Below are positions 22,407 through 33,644 of a stretch of DNA of 64,000 nucleotides, piece after piece (position 1 is the stretch's first letter; each line of letters opens with the position of its first letter). The notes under the pieces were generated by a model. The model was not told the origin of the DNA, ran no database searches, and worked only from the letters and a program-made list of their open reading frames with translations. The stretch covers positions 9,387,044 to 9,451,043 of the forward strand of contig CM061243.1 in NCBI GenBank assembly GCA_030848705.1. Direction: 5' to 3'. The translations under genes and the position numbers were made by a program. The stretch comes from Heracleum sosnowskyi (Eukaryota; Streptophyta; Magnoliopsida; Apiales; Apiaceae).

Positions 22407-22952
22407 TGTTAGATATAATTGCTAATGTTTGTTTATCAGTGTTTAAGCAACAGGTACTGACAAGAGTTTATCAGAAGCCAGTCAGAGTTTAGTTAAACTC
22501 TGACAGGGTGAAGAGTTTAATTGAAGCCGGTCAGAGTTTATTTAAAGTCTGACAAGGTGATAGTTGAATTAGCTGTCGGTGCTGAATTGAAGATTCTAGA
22601 AGCAATTTATTCTGAAGATGGAAAGAAGCAGAATATATTGATACAGCTAAGGAAACGGAATAGAAGATAAGAAGCAATCCTTAATTGATAAGTTTTGTAT
22701 AGCTAACTTGTAGGAATATCAATTAGATAAGGATTGTATGTAGCTGTGTACTATATAAACACAGATAGGTTATCCCTAGAAGGGACGCGAATATTGATAT
22801 ATTATTCTTGTAACCTAGAAGCTCTTTGTGATTCATTAACATCATAAAGAGAGAAGTTGTTAATATAAATACAGTTTATCGATTCATAAACAGTGTTCTT
22901 AATTATTGTTATTCTCATACATACTTGATTATATTGTGTATTCGGCCTAACA
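22407..22952 (+). repeat. 3' LTR of the Sirevirus-like element
   Basis: 546 bp, matching the 5' LTR except for G instead of A at 22787. The 11-bp-arm palindrome is at 22481-22504. Confidence 0.95.
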
Positions 22953-22957
22953 TGTAT

Positions 22958-23442
22958 ATATATATATATATCCATTGGTATATTTAATAGTATTCTATTA
23001 GCATGTATTACTTGGTACTTCTGTTGGCAAAAGTGTTACAGAGAGTTGTTAAGAACTACCAACAAATATTCCGTTAGCAGAGCATTGGCAATTATAATCA
23101 GCTGGCATATGGTTGTCCAACAGAATATCTGTTGGGAGTCTGTTACTAAATTTAACAACGGAAGTCTGTTGATAAGGTGTTGCTATATATACCAATAGAA
23201 TAGTCTGTTATGGATTGGTTGTAACATGGTTGTGGCTTCGAAAAAGAATTTTGTTATTATTCTATTGTGATTCCATTGGTAATTTTAGTAATGAAAACAA
23301 CTTCGTTATTAGATATTTCCCAACGACGTTTCCTCCAACAGATAGTTTCCGTGGTTATTCTGTTGGCACATGGTCTTCCCAACGGATTTCCTTAACATAC
23401 TAACGAAATTTTTTGTTGTTGAAATTGGGTTTTCTTGTAGCA
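22958..23442. repeat. CACTA right subterminal repeats and terminal inverted repeat
   Basis: After the copia target duplication the CACTA sequence resumes with a (TA)n patch. It then shows many copies of CGTTGG/AACGGA/TCTGTTG-type motifs and ends GGGTTTTCTTGTAG, complementary to the left terminus. Confidence 0.75.
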
Positions 23443-24265
23443 AAGTTGAAATTTTATTATAACACAAAAATATTTTTTGGAGTCAAATTATAAAAATACA
23501 TATAATCATCTTTCCTGTAAAAAAACTAGAAATTACTTACATTTTTACATTGGATTTGCTCTAAAGGGGAGATAACTAGGCTATCTAAAATGGCTACAAT
23601 TAGAGCCGACTCGAACTCGTTTAACAAATTTTGACTCATTTAACTCAGTTTTTTTCTTTCTCCTCTTTTTTTTCCTTTAACTGATAACTGAAGCACGACA
23701 TAAGTTTCTACGATGCATTTTGTTTGGATTTGTAAGATCCAAACCCTTTTTGGTTGGATTTCATGAAATAGAATACAATTAAAGATTTTGTCCAAATTAT
23801 TCATTTTGAAGACAATGAATATAGGGTGTTGATGTATGCACACCCTTAATTGATGGTGCACACCCTACAAACACATTTGGCCTAAAATACCCCTTTCACT
23901 TGTTAGTCTTACCTATTCTAACCCAGTATCATTAATTATACATAAACTCTGTTTTATTTTCCTAAAATGTCACAATAAACTCAGCTCTAAACAAAGGAAG
24001 AGTAACATCATAGATACAATCAAGAGTTAGTAAAAAATTGAAATTAAAACAAAATCAAACTGAAACCAATAAAAACATATGAAAATTAAATTGGATAAAA
24101 TTGAACCAATTCTAATTATTCGGTTTCAGTTTTAGGTTTCAACTAAACTGAAAAAAACCAATAACACGTCTTTGTTTTATAAAAATAAGCAGTAATATAA
24201 TGCATCTAACTTATTGCATATGGTCTTAGCAAAACAACATTTAGGTAGTTAAAGTTTACAATTCA
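23443..24265. other. Intergenic spacer between CACTA and gypsy elements
   Basis: AT-rich, no reading frame with recognisable content and no clear RNA gene. A repetitive AAAACTGAAACC-type stretch at 24050-24165 resembles low-complexity sequence. Confidence 0.6.
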
Positions 24266-24270
24266 GTAGG

Positions 24271-24816
24271 TGATGTGGGCTAAAATAAAGCCCTGATGAC
24301 ACTTTTAATGCTGCATAAATTAGACCTAGGATGGTCCAAATACGAGGCCCATTAATGAGGCCTGAAACCCTAACTGTGGTATTAAATTCGTGGTCAGCAA
24401 TTAGGCCAAGGTCCAACCCTTGTCTTAAACCACTAAGGCATGGGCTTGGTTCATAAACAGCCCAGTGGTTGGAAACCACTAGGAAGCTTCTAAGGCAACG
24501 TTCAACATGGAAACCAACTCCAACATGGAAACTAATTCTGATAAAAGTTATCCACTATCAAGGAGGTTACTTGGCCACCAAGTAACCTAACCCTAACACG
24601 ATTCTAAGGCTCCAGACGCCTATATAAGGGCCTAACCCCTCAACATTAGAACTACGTTTTCTTGGCTTGATTCTCAGTGATAATTGAGATACGTAGGCAT
24701 CTTGTGAGGACCTGTTCAGTCACGAAACACGAGAGCAGCCATTAAGACACGTTTGTCCACAACCTAGCATTAAATACTCGCCGTCAATATCTAAACCTAC
24801 TTTTCGTTCCATAACA
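24271..24816 (+). repeat. 5' LTR of the gypsy element
   Basis: 546 bp, TG...CA ends, with a TATA-like CCTATATAAGG near 24619-24629. The element's primer-binding site follows at 24818 (TTGGCGTCGTATGTGGGAA), of the type seen in Tat-related elements. Confidence 0.93.
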
Positions 24817-24850
24817 TTTGGCGTCGTATGTGGGAAGCCGAACAACAACC

Positions 24851-26819
24851 ATGGCTATCACACAAAGAACATCAATCGTTACTGGATCGACTGTCACCAC
24901 CACTGTTCCAGTTGTCACGGAACAAGGGTCGTTACCCCTCACGATGGTGGTTTCTCAACCACTAGGGACTTACCCATCACAATGGAAGTGGTTTCTCAAC
25001 CACAAGGGTCGAATCCCCAAACTTCCATACCTCAGAACGAGACAAACCCTCTTCAGATGGTTGTCTCGCCGCTCGGCCACAGCCTTCCCCATGGAGCACA
25101 AATCTCCACGACCGTGCTCCCTATGAGCACAAATCCTACTTATGGGCTGCCTAACTACCCCCATGAAACAGGAGGTAGTGGTCATGCCCCCATAATCCAT
25201 GAACCATACGAACCAACCTATATTCGAGGTTTGGGACATGTCCATGAACAAGGGTACTTGGATTACTCTGGGCCCTATACTGACGACTACTCATCTGATG
25301 AAGGTCGAGATCAAGCGCCCAGGAGAAAAAGAGCCAGCAAAGAGCCCCTTGAAATAAGGAGTCGGGGGGCAACTGCAAGGGCGCCTATGACTGCTATGGA
25401 AAGGATAAAGGCTCATGAAGCCGAGATCCAAAGTTTCAAGAAAGACATGAAGATAGAGAAGCAAAGGAGGCAGACTCAGCCTTTAAACCAAGGGGCAGGA
25501 GATGTTCCCGTAATTGATTTAGAAAGACCTTCAAGGAGGCAAGGAATAGCTAGGGCTCCAAGGACGAAAATCCCCAGGTCAGATCCCCGTGTTTTAATGC
25601 AACTGGGCGACCCAGACGATCCTATTCCACCCTTCACTGAAGAGGTAATGGCCGCTCACGTAACAAGGAAATTTAAGATGCCTACTATCAAGGCATATGA
25701 CGGAACGGGCGATCCCGCAACCCATGTAAGGACTTTTTCGAATGCGCTGTTGTTGCAACCAGTCACCGATTCTCTTAAGTGTAGGACATTTCCTCAAACC
25801 CTGGCAGACATGTCCCAAAGATGGTATAGTCGTTTGCCACCCAACTCTATCAGTTGTTTTAGAGATCTGAGCACGGCTTTTATCAACCAATTCATCAGTG
25901 GACGAGTACATGAGAAAAGCTCTGCTTCACTCATGAATCTAACCCAAGGAAAGAACGAGACGTTGAGAGATTATCTCAAGCATTTCACCAAGGAGACATT
26001 GAATATACAGGATCTAGACAACAAGGTAGCTATGATAGCCCTACAACAAGGAACCACGGATGTCTTTTTCAAGATGTCGTTGGCTAAACACCCCCCTGAG
26101 AGCATGGTTGAGCTCCAACAAAGGGCTGGAAAGTACATCAAGGCTGAGGAAAACATGAAGAAAACTGACACCACCACTGCAGGTGGTGGCAATAATAGTG
26201 GCTCAAAGAAGTGAAAGGCGGAGCAAGAGTATGATGTCAAGGACAAATATCCTCGTACGACTAAAGACTCTGATTCAACTCCAAGGAAAAGCAATCTAGG
26301 CACGAAATTTACTGAATATGCAAGGTTGAATGCTCCAAAGAGTCAAATCCTCTATGACATTGAGAAGGATAGAGATATCCGATGACCGAAGCCACTAAGG
26401 GGAGATCCTGAGAAGAGAGACAAGAACAGGTATTGTATGTACCATAAGGACACGGGCCATGATACTGATGATTGTAGGCAACTCAATGATGAAATTGAGT
26501 TTCTGATCCGAAAAGGGAAATTGAACAAATTTACCAAGGATGGGGACAGGGGTGCCCCTCGGAGAGAATATAATCGAGATGAAGATCGAAGCCAAGGTCG
26601 CAACCCCCAGCCTCGAGGGCCAGTAATCAACATGATTTCAGGAGGGCCAACCGCGGCCGGAACCACTAGAAACTCCCGAAAGGCTTATGCCCGAGAAGTA
26701 ATGCATATTATTGGAGAAGCACCCAAGCGTGCAAAAACTGAGATGTCGATTGGATTCGATGATTCGGACTTTGAAGGGGTGAAATTCCCCCATGACGATC
26801 CTTTGGTGATAGCCCCATG
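24851..26819 (+). pseudogene. Gypsy gag, frameshifted and interrupted
   Basis: The likely start ATG at 24851 opens a short Thr/Val/Pro-rich region in one frame (to 25126). The rest continues in another frame from about 24982. The capsid domain (Retrotrans_gag type) lies around 25660-26160. A TGA at 26212 and a further TGA near 26381 interrupt it. A modified zinc motif, CMYHKDTGHDTDDC, lies at about 26437-26478, followed by a basic region ending at the TGA at 26817. It cannot give a full gag. Confidence 0.85.
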
Positions 26820-29800
26820 ATTGGAAATAACGAGGTGAAACGAGTCCTGGTGGACAATGGAGCCTCTGTTGACGTCCTTTTCCATGACACGTTCTTGAAG
26901 ATGGGGTATAATAATTCTCAACTGATCCCCTCAAACATGCCCATATATGGGTTCAACGGGGTGGAATCCAAAGTTGAAGGCACAATTCAGTTGTCTATGA
27001 CTATTGGTCAGGAACCAAAGGAAGCAACTCAAATGTTGAACTTTGTGGTAATCAAGGCATCCTCAACCTACAACACCATCCTCGGAAGGACAAGACTTCA
27101 TGCTTTTAAGGCCGTGGCCTCAACTTATCATCTGAAAATCAAGTTCCCAACTAGGAGCGGTGTTGGAGAAGAGATGGGTGATCAAAAAATGGCTAGGAGC
27201 TGTTATGTAGCCGCGTTAAGGCCGGATGGATCAGGGGAGCAGGTCCTCCCAATTGAGGACATGGATGTCAGAGATGATGAAGAACATAGGGGAAAACCAG
27301 CCGAGGACTTGGTTCTCATTCCCTTGAGCCCGATTGAGTCAGACAAAGTGACCTACATCGGGGCACTACTGAAAGAACCCTTGAGGGGTGAGTTGATTGT
27401 GTTCCTACAAGAGAACAATGATGTATTTGCATGGACGACAGCAGACATGCCAGGGATTGATCCCCAACTTATAACTCACAAGCTCAATGTCGATCCGAAA
27501 AGAAAGGTGATACATCATAAGAAGAGGAACTTTGCACCAGAGAGGCAAGAAGCCATAAAACAAGAAGTTGATAAGCTCCTAGAAGCTGGATTGATTGAAG
27601 AAATCCAATTTCCAGAGTGGTTGGCAAACCCGGTTATGGTTAAGAAAGCCAATGTAAAATGGAGGATGTGCATAGACTTCACTGATTTGAATGATGTTTG
27701 TCCCAAGGATTGCTTTCCTTTGCCAAGGATTAACACCTTGATAGATGCTACTGCAGGACATGAGATGCTGAGCTTCATGGATGGTCTCAGTTGCTACAAC
27801 CAGATTAAGATGCATAAGGATGACATAGCCAAGAATGCATGGGCGACCTACCAACGCCTGATGAATAAGATCTTCGCCCACCTGATTGGGAAGACCATGA
27901 AGGTCTATGTTGATGACATGCTAGTTAAAAGCTTGTTTAAAGATGACCATATTAAGCTCCTCAGAGAGGCATTCGAAGTGATGAGGCACAATAAGATGAT
28001 GTTAAATCCTGGTAAGTGCGCTTTGGGAGTATGATCAGGAAAATTCTTGGGTCTCATGGTCTCCAAGAGAGGCATTGAAGCTAACCACGACAAGATCAAA
28101 GTTATCCTCGATATGGAACCACCTCATTCCATCAAGGACGTTCAAAAGCTGACTGGAAGAGTAGCAGCCTTGGGGAGATTTATCTCCAAATTTGGGGACA
28201 AATGCTTGTCATTCTTTAGAGCATTAAATAAGGTGAAGGATTTTGAGTGGACATCATAGAGCCAAGAGACCTTTGAAAGGCTCAAGAAATACATGGCTGA
28301 GGCCCCATTGTTGGCCAAACCAAGCCCGGAAGGCACTCTTTATCTCTACCTAGCAGCCTCTGATCAAGCTCTGAGTGTTGTCCTAGTAAAGGAGTAACGA
28401 AAGATTCAAAATCCAGACTACTATGTAAGCAAGATTTTGCATGGGGCAAAATTGAACTACTCTGTTGTTGAAAAATTTATTTTGGCACTAATCACTGCTT
28501 CAAGGAAACTACGCCCCTACTTTTAGGCACATAAAATTGAAGTCCTAACGGACCAACCATTGAGGAACATCCTACATAGCCCTAAAGCCAGTGGAAGGCT
28601 AATCAAATGAGCAATCGAGTTAGGAGAATTTGATATCAAATACAAGCCTCGAACAACCATTAAGGCTCAGGCATTAGATGACATCGTGGTTGAATGTACC
28701 ATTGACAACCAAGAAGTCGGGGGGCAAGAGATATTACCCCAGAAAGAACCTGAGGTTGAAGATAAAAATGAAGAACTTGATATGAAAGAATACTGGGTGC
28801 TTTATTTTTATGGGTCATCAAAAACAAAGTCTAGTGGTGTAGGCCTGGTCTTGCAAAGCCCTGATGGGTTTACAATCGAGTACGATTTAAATTTGGAATT
28901 CCCCACAACCAATAACAAAGTTGAGTATGAGGCCTTGATAGCTGGTTTAGGCCTGGCTAGAATTTTAAGGGTTAAGAACCTGAAGGTATGTGGAGATTCA
29001 AGGTTGGTCATCTCACAAGTTAATGGTGAGTTTGAAACCAAGGATGAAACTATGGCTAAGTACCAAAGAGTTGTGAAAGCTCCTATGACTCAGTTTGATG
29101 AGTGTTATGTAGAACACATCCCCAGAAAGGAGAATGTGAAGGCTGATGCCTTGTCTAAATTTACTTCTTCTGAGATTGAGAACTACTCAGGAAGTGTTTA
29201 CTTCCAGGTCTTGAAGGCCCTACTATTAATTCGAAACTTGTGGCTCCTATCGACATAGGAAGTTGTTGGATGGATCCAATCATGGCTCATCTTGAAACAG
29301 GATGGCTCCCCGATAACGCCCAAGAGACACGCAAGTTGTCTATAAGAGCGTTGAGGTATACTTTGATCGAAGGGCTACTTTATAAGAGGTTTTTTGTGAT
29401 CCCGTACCTAAAATGTCTAAGGCCCCAAGAGGCACGAGAAGCACTTAAAGAAGTCCATTGAGGGATTTGTGGACAACACTTGCGGGGCAGAGTCTTTGCT
29501 CATAAGATAACCATGCTAGGCTTTTACTGGCCCGAAATGCTGACTAACGCCAAGGATTTTGTTAAAAAGTGTGATCGTTGTCAGAAACATGCACCAGTGG
29601 TTAGGCAACCACCTGAGATGCTGACCTCAATCAACTCTCCAATTCCGTTTGTAATGTGGGGAATGGATATACTTGGTCCCTTTCCTATGGCTACAACACA
29701 AAGGAAGTTTCTGATAGTGTCAATTGATTACTTCACTAAGTGGATTGAGGCCAAACCCTTGTCCAAGATAACCACCAAGCAAGTTGCTCATTTCCTATGG

Positions 29801-30486
29801 GAAAGCATCATGTGTCGGTACGGAATACCCCGCATTCTTGTTACGGATAATGGACCACGGTTCAATAATGAAGACTTCAGGAAGTATTGCGAAGAGAACG
29901 CCATTGAGCTTGGATTCACCTCAGTTGCCCACCCTCAAGCAAATGGGCAAGCAGAGGTTGCAAATCAAATCATACTTGATGGATTGAAGAAAAGGGTCGA
30001 ACGTTCCAGGAACACTTGGGTGGACGAGATACTGCCCATATTTTGGGCTTATCGTACCACTTGCAAAGTTACCACTGGAACAACCCCGTTTATGCTTGCT
30101 TATGGAGCAGAAGCTGTTGTGCCTCTAGAAATCTCCCAGGGTCGAGTCCTTTGAGCCGGAAACAAATGAAGAATGCATGATGCTTTCTCTCGACTTGATT
30201 GATGAAGTCAGAGATGAAACTAATGCCCAGAATACTGAGCATCAGAAATGTGTCTCTTTCCATTACAACCTAAAGGTTAAGGATAAGTTTTTTTAACAAG
30301 GGGACTTGGTCCTCAGGAAGATCAGAGCACCTGAACTTGGACAAAAATGAAAGTAAGCTTCTGACTGGGAAGGGTTGTACAAAGTCAAGAAGACACTTAG
30401 GCAAGGATCCTATAAACTGGAAATCTTGAATAAGGAGGAGGTGTCTCACACTTGGCATGCTTTAAACCTCAAGACTTATTATGCTT
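26817..30486 (+). pseudogene. Gypsy pol: protease, RT, two RNase H domains, integrase (dead)
   Basis: Protease motif VLVDNGASVDVLF at about 26847. RT domain at about 27500-27960 with WRMCIDFTDLND and the catalytic YVDDM at about 27907. Between the GLSCYNQI block (27784) and ATYQRLMNKIF (27844) an expected segment of roughly 20 codons is absent, in frame. The first RNase H follows at about 28040-28680 and is broken by stops (28032, 28257, 28396, 28525, 28608). A second, Tat-type RNase H lies at 28790-29160, but its first catalytic Asp position reads Tyr (LYFYGSS). The integrase lies at about 29490-30150 with CDRCQKH, GMDILGPF, VTDNGPRF and QANGQAEVAN. A stop sits before it at 29459. A chromodomain is not apparent. 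Confidence 0.9.
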
Positions 30487-31530
30487 AGACATCCTAGTAG
30501 GATGCAGCTTAATACTTATTTGGAAAAGTGGAAATAAGGTACGATGAAACCATTACAAGGCTTGTTGCCCCAAGTAGAAAAGTAGCACTCTAGGTAAGGG
30601 TCGAACCCATTTTAAGCATGTTTGCTTTCTTGTCTCATGTTATGCCAATTATATTTTATGTGCCAAGCACCCGATGAGTTCAAGTACGGAAAACAAAAGA
30701 ACTGGAGATACAACGAGCAAAGTGCATTGATAAAAGATCCTAAGCGATCAAAATGTCAAGATACAACGACCAAGTGGTAATACTAATCGAGGATCGAGAT
30801 GTTAATCTTAAGATTGACAAACAAGTTTAGCATCTTGAAATGGGACTTAAAGAAACAGTCTGAGATTGTGAATCCTAGGTCTAGGATTGAGAAATCCTGC
30901 ACCCTGAAAATTAGAACACATAAGGTGAGTTTCGAAGGCCAAACATAGCCAAGAAGGCCAACTAAATGAACATCTTGAATTTTAAACCAAGAATCAAGAA
31001 TGAAAAATCTGGTTTGGATCTTGAATCCTATACTAAGGGATCAATATGCAAGGTTGAGTCTCGGGGGGGGGGGGGGCAAATAAGCCAAGGAGGCTGTCTA
31101 AATTACATTCTAGGTCTTCAACAACCTAGAACTGGAACCAAGTGTCAATTTTGAATTCGAAATTATGGATCAAGAAATTGAGAATCAAATTTAAATTCAT
31201 GATTAAGGATCCAAGAATAAGGGAATCAATGTGATAACCTTGATGGGAAACACACAATTAGATACAAACAAGTGCCTTGTTTATAACCAAGAGGTCAAGA
31301 AAACCAAGGCTTTCACCAAGCTGAAATTTTTTCAAAAGATTATGGGACCATGGCCGACCAGTGGTGTTAGACTATCTTTGATCGGAAACCACCCCTTGTT
31401 TCCAAACAAGAGAACAAGGATTGAAGGTGAGAAACCACTTAAACCTTGATTCCAAATCACCGAGTACAAGGCACAAGCCTTGATTTGAAACAAGCCCTAG
31501 GTACTTTGAAACCAAATATGGGAGTCCATC

Positions 31531-31730
31531 ATACATCCTTTAATGGAAACAAAGACGAGTTTGAGGCAGTGCTTATATCCTTGAATGAAAACAAGGATGC
31601 GCTTGGAATAGTGCTTACATCCTTGAAAAAAAGAATGAACAAAAGGGAGAATTCACATCCTTGAATAAGGACAAAGAGGAAGTTTGAGATAGTAATTACG
31701 TCCTTGAATGAAAATAAGGATGACCTCAAG
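31531..31730. repeat. Degenerate ~50-bp tandem repeat (CCTTGAATGAAAACAAGGATG type)
   Basis: At least four imperfect copies in the gypsy 3' region. Each carries a CATCCTTGAATG core followed by an ACAAGGATG element, so each unit is itself partly self-complementary. Confidence 0.7.
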
Positions 31731-32345
31731 GTAATGGATCCTGCTTAGAAGACACCAGATCAAGTTGAGACCTCGAATTCAAGGTCCTTGAATGAAATCA
31801 AGCCTTGATAGTCAACACGGATTTGAAAACTAATTAAAAATGTAACTTGAACTTTAGATCTATGATCAAGAGTCGAGGATCAAGAACCAAGTTGAAATCA
31901 GTCATCTCGGACCAAGAATCCCTGAAACGAGTTGAGGTCGTGAAGGACAAATCAAGCCTTGAATGAGCCTTAATTTCAAACAATAAAACAACTGAAAAGG
32001 TTCATATAGTCGAACCAAAACTCCTATTGTTTTGAATAAGAATGAAGAAAACATCTATTCTTTTGAATAAGAACGAAGAAAACGAATGAAAATGCAACCT
32101 GGGGCAAAATAAAGCTATCAGTTGAGGAATTAAGTCTAATTGAGCATGATTTTCTTAACAAAGCAAAGTTTAGTCCTAATTAAGGATTAAGTACAATAAT
32201 CTGATTAACTTAGTTTTGTTGGGAAAGTTAATAACTTGGTTTGAAAACCAAGAAGTTAAAACCTTTGGTTTGAAGACAATCTATTGCTTTCAAAGCACCC
32301 ATGTTGTTTTTAAAATAAGGAGTTCATACTCGGGGGGCAACCAAG

Positions 32346-32560
32346 GGCTTTGGATGACCAGCCCCAGATGACTAGAACCTCCGTGAAGGCTTTGGATGAC
32401 CAGCCCCGGATGACTAGAACCCCCGTGAAGGCTTTGGATGACCATCCCCGGATGACTAGAACCTCCGTGAAGGCTTTCGATGACTAGCCCCGGATGACTA
32501 GAGATGTTACCAGAAGGCTTTGGATGACCAGCCCCGAATGACTAGAGATGTTACCACGAA
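32346..32560. repeat. 42-bp tandem repeat, five copies
   Basis: Units start with GGCTTTGGATGACCAGCCCC at about 32346, 32388, 32430, 32472 and 32517. The first three steps are 42 bp. The last units are slightly changed (GAGATGTTACCA end). Confidence 0.85.
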
Positions 32561-32652
32561 TGAAACCACTCTTTTGTCAAAATAAGCCAAAATGGCCAAC
32601 ATGTTTGCAAACACCAACCAAATACCATGTTTAAATCTTGGTTTCAATCTTG

Positions 32653-32702
32653 GATGGTTGAAATCACGCACGATGGTTGAAATCACGCACGATGGTTGAA
32701 AT
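32653..32702. repeat. 19-bp tandem repeat
   Basis: GATGGTTGAAATCACGCAC repeated from 32653, 32672 and, in part, 32691. Confidence 0.9.
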
Positions 32703-32832
32703 CAAGCCAAACGGCCAAAAAATTTAGTGGTTGGAAACAAGAACCTTGTTTCATAACAAACAACCCAGAATCCAAGAAACATTCCACTTAGTTGAAATGC
32801 TTAAAAAAAAAAAAAATCGGCCGACCTAGCCC

Positions 32833-32945
32833 CGGCCGACCAGACCCTGTCGAGCAGGCGCCCTGGAAGGCCTCGGCCGACCAGGCCTTGCCGAGAAGGT
32901 GCCCTGGAAGGCCTCGGCCGACCAGGCCCTGCCGAGCAGGGTGCT
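32833..32945. repeat. GC-rich 41-bp tandem repeat
   Basis: Nearly three copies of a unit starting GGCCGACCAGACCCTGTCGA and ending CTGGAAGGCCTC, much richer in GC than its surroundings. Confidence 0.85.
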
Positions 32946-33091
32946 GGCGCCCGGCCATGGTTTGAGTCGGGTGATCCCCGGTCCGGTGGTTGCTCGGCTC
33001 GACTCCATCCGTTTCAAAATTTTTGTCGAAAAATTCCAATTTTTTTATACTTTATTTTATTTTCGTAAATTTTGCGAAAATATAAGTTTAG

Positions 33092-33303
33092 CACCGTTTA
33101 ACGCCATTTAGCGTCGTTTAGTGTCGTTTAACGCCGTTTAGCGCCGTTTTAGTGCTGTTTAGCACCATTTAACGTCGTTTAGTGTCATTTAGCACCGTTT
33201 AGCGCTGTTTAGCACCGGTTAACGCCGTTTAGCGTCGTTTATTGTTGTTTAGCACTGTTTAGCGCCGTTTAGCGTCGTTAAGCACCGTATAGCGCCATTT
33301 AGG
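33092..33303. repeat. ~10-bp tandem minisatellite (GTTTAGCGCC type)
   Basis: About twenty imperfect copies of a decamer such as CCGTTTAACG, TCGTTTAGTG or CCGTTTAGCG, close to one helical turn apart. Confidence 0.9.
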
Positions 33304-33597
33304 GCTCATCGCCCACCAAACATAACCTGTTTAGGGTAATACCCAGTGATCGTTCTTCGGAATTAGCCAAATTAAGGCAAAACTCAAACCTTCACTAACA
33401 AAAACTTGGCTACACTTGATAGCTTAGTTATCAGGTGCCTTCATCCAATAAAAATGAAGCATCGAATAAGGCTAATCGTAGTGAATGTGTAGGTCGCTCA
33501 ACACTTCACGCTAAAAAACGATACTCGTGAAACACTAGTGTACCTTAGGCCGCAAAAGGCCATACCCGAGGAGGGCCACTGAAAAATTAGTCGACTT

Positions 33598-33633
33598 AAC
33601 TTCGAGAAAACCTGATCAGTTTTCCTCGAAGTT
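33598..33633. promoter_or_regulatory. Near-perfect hairpin just upstream of the gypsy polypurine tract
   Basis: Arms AACTTCGAG and CTCGAAGTT enclose AAAAC / TTTTC and a self-complementary core CTGATCAG. In RNA this would fold into a strong stem directly 5' of the AGGGGGG polypurine tract. Its position suggests a role in plus-strand priming, RNA export or packaging, but that is inference. Confidence 0.7.
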
Positions 33634-33644
33634 AGGGGGGCAAA

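Larger units (their letters stand above)
11633..22952 (+). mobile_element. Complete Ty1/copia Sirevirus-like LTR retrotransposon
   Basis: An 11,320-bp element inserted in the CACTA element. It is flanked by the perfect 5-bp duplication TGTAT (11628-11632 and 22953-22957). LTRs of 546 bp begin TGTTAGATAT and end CCTAACA, and on reading they differ at one position (A at 12013, G at 22787), so the insertion is very recent. It has a primer-binding site, gag, pol in copia order (PR-INT-RT-RNH), a third long ORF after pol, and a polypurine tract. The long gag and the extra ORF in env position are characteristic of the Sirevirus (Maximus/SIRE) lineage. Confidence 0.95.
637..23442 (+). mobile_element. 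CACTA (En/Spm) DNA transposon with nested insertions
   Basis: The left end reads CACTACAAGAATACCCC. The right end, reverse-complemented, reads TGCTACAAGAAAACCC, so the inner CTACAAGAA is perfect and the outermost two bases differ. Both ends carry dense subterminal repeats of an AACGGA/CCGTTGG type (about 655-1090 and 22990-23410), as is usual for this superfamily. Inside, in plus orientation, are a TNP2-like transposase and a second En/Spm-type gene, the typical two-gene layout. After removing the LINE and the copia insertion, the element would be about 9.6 kb. I do not see a clean 3-bp target duplication (GAA on the left, AAG on the right), so the right boundary is the weaker one. Stop codons and deletions in the transposase make it non-autonomous. 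Confidence 0.8.
30487..33644 (+). other. Long non-coding 3' region of the gypsy element
   Basis: 3.1 kb between pol and the 3' LTR. No coding potential, but many internal repeats listed separately. It includes a 14-G run at 31063-31076 and dispersed AAGG/CCTTGA-rich blocks. It ends with a hairpin and the polypurine tract AGGGGGG (33634-33640). Confidence 0.8.

Noticed and set aside
23430..23445. Search for a CACTA 3-bp target duplication
   Set aside because: Left flank GAA and right flank AAG do not match; the boundary is kept on terminal-repeat evidence only.
32346..32560. Regular repeats resembling a CRISPR array
   Set aside because: Head-to-tail 42-bp tandem repeats without unique spacers, in a plant retrotransposon.
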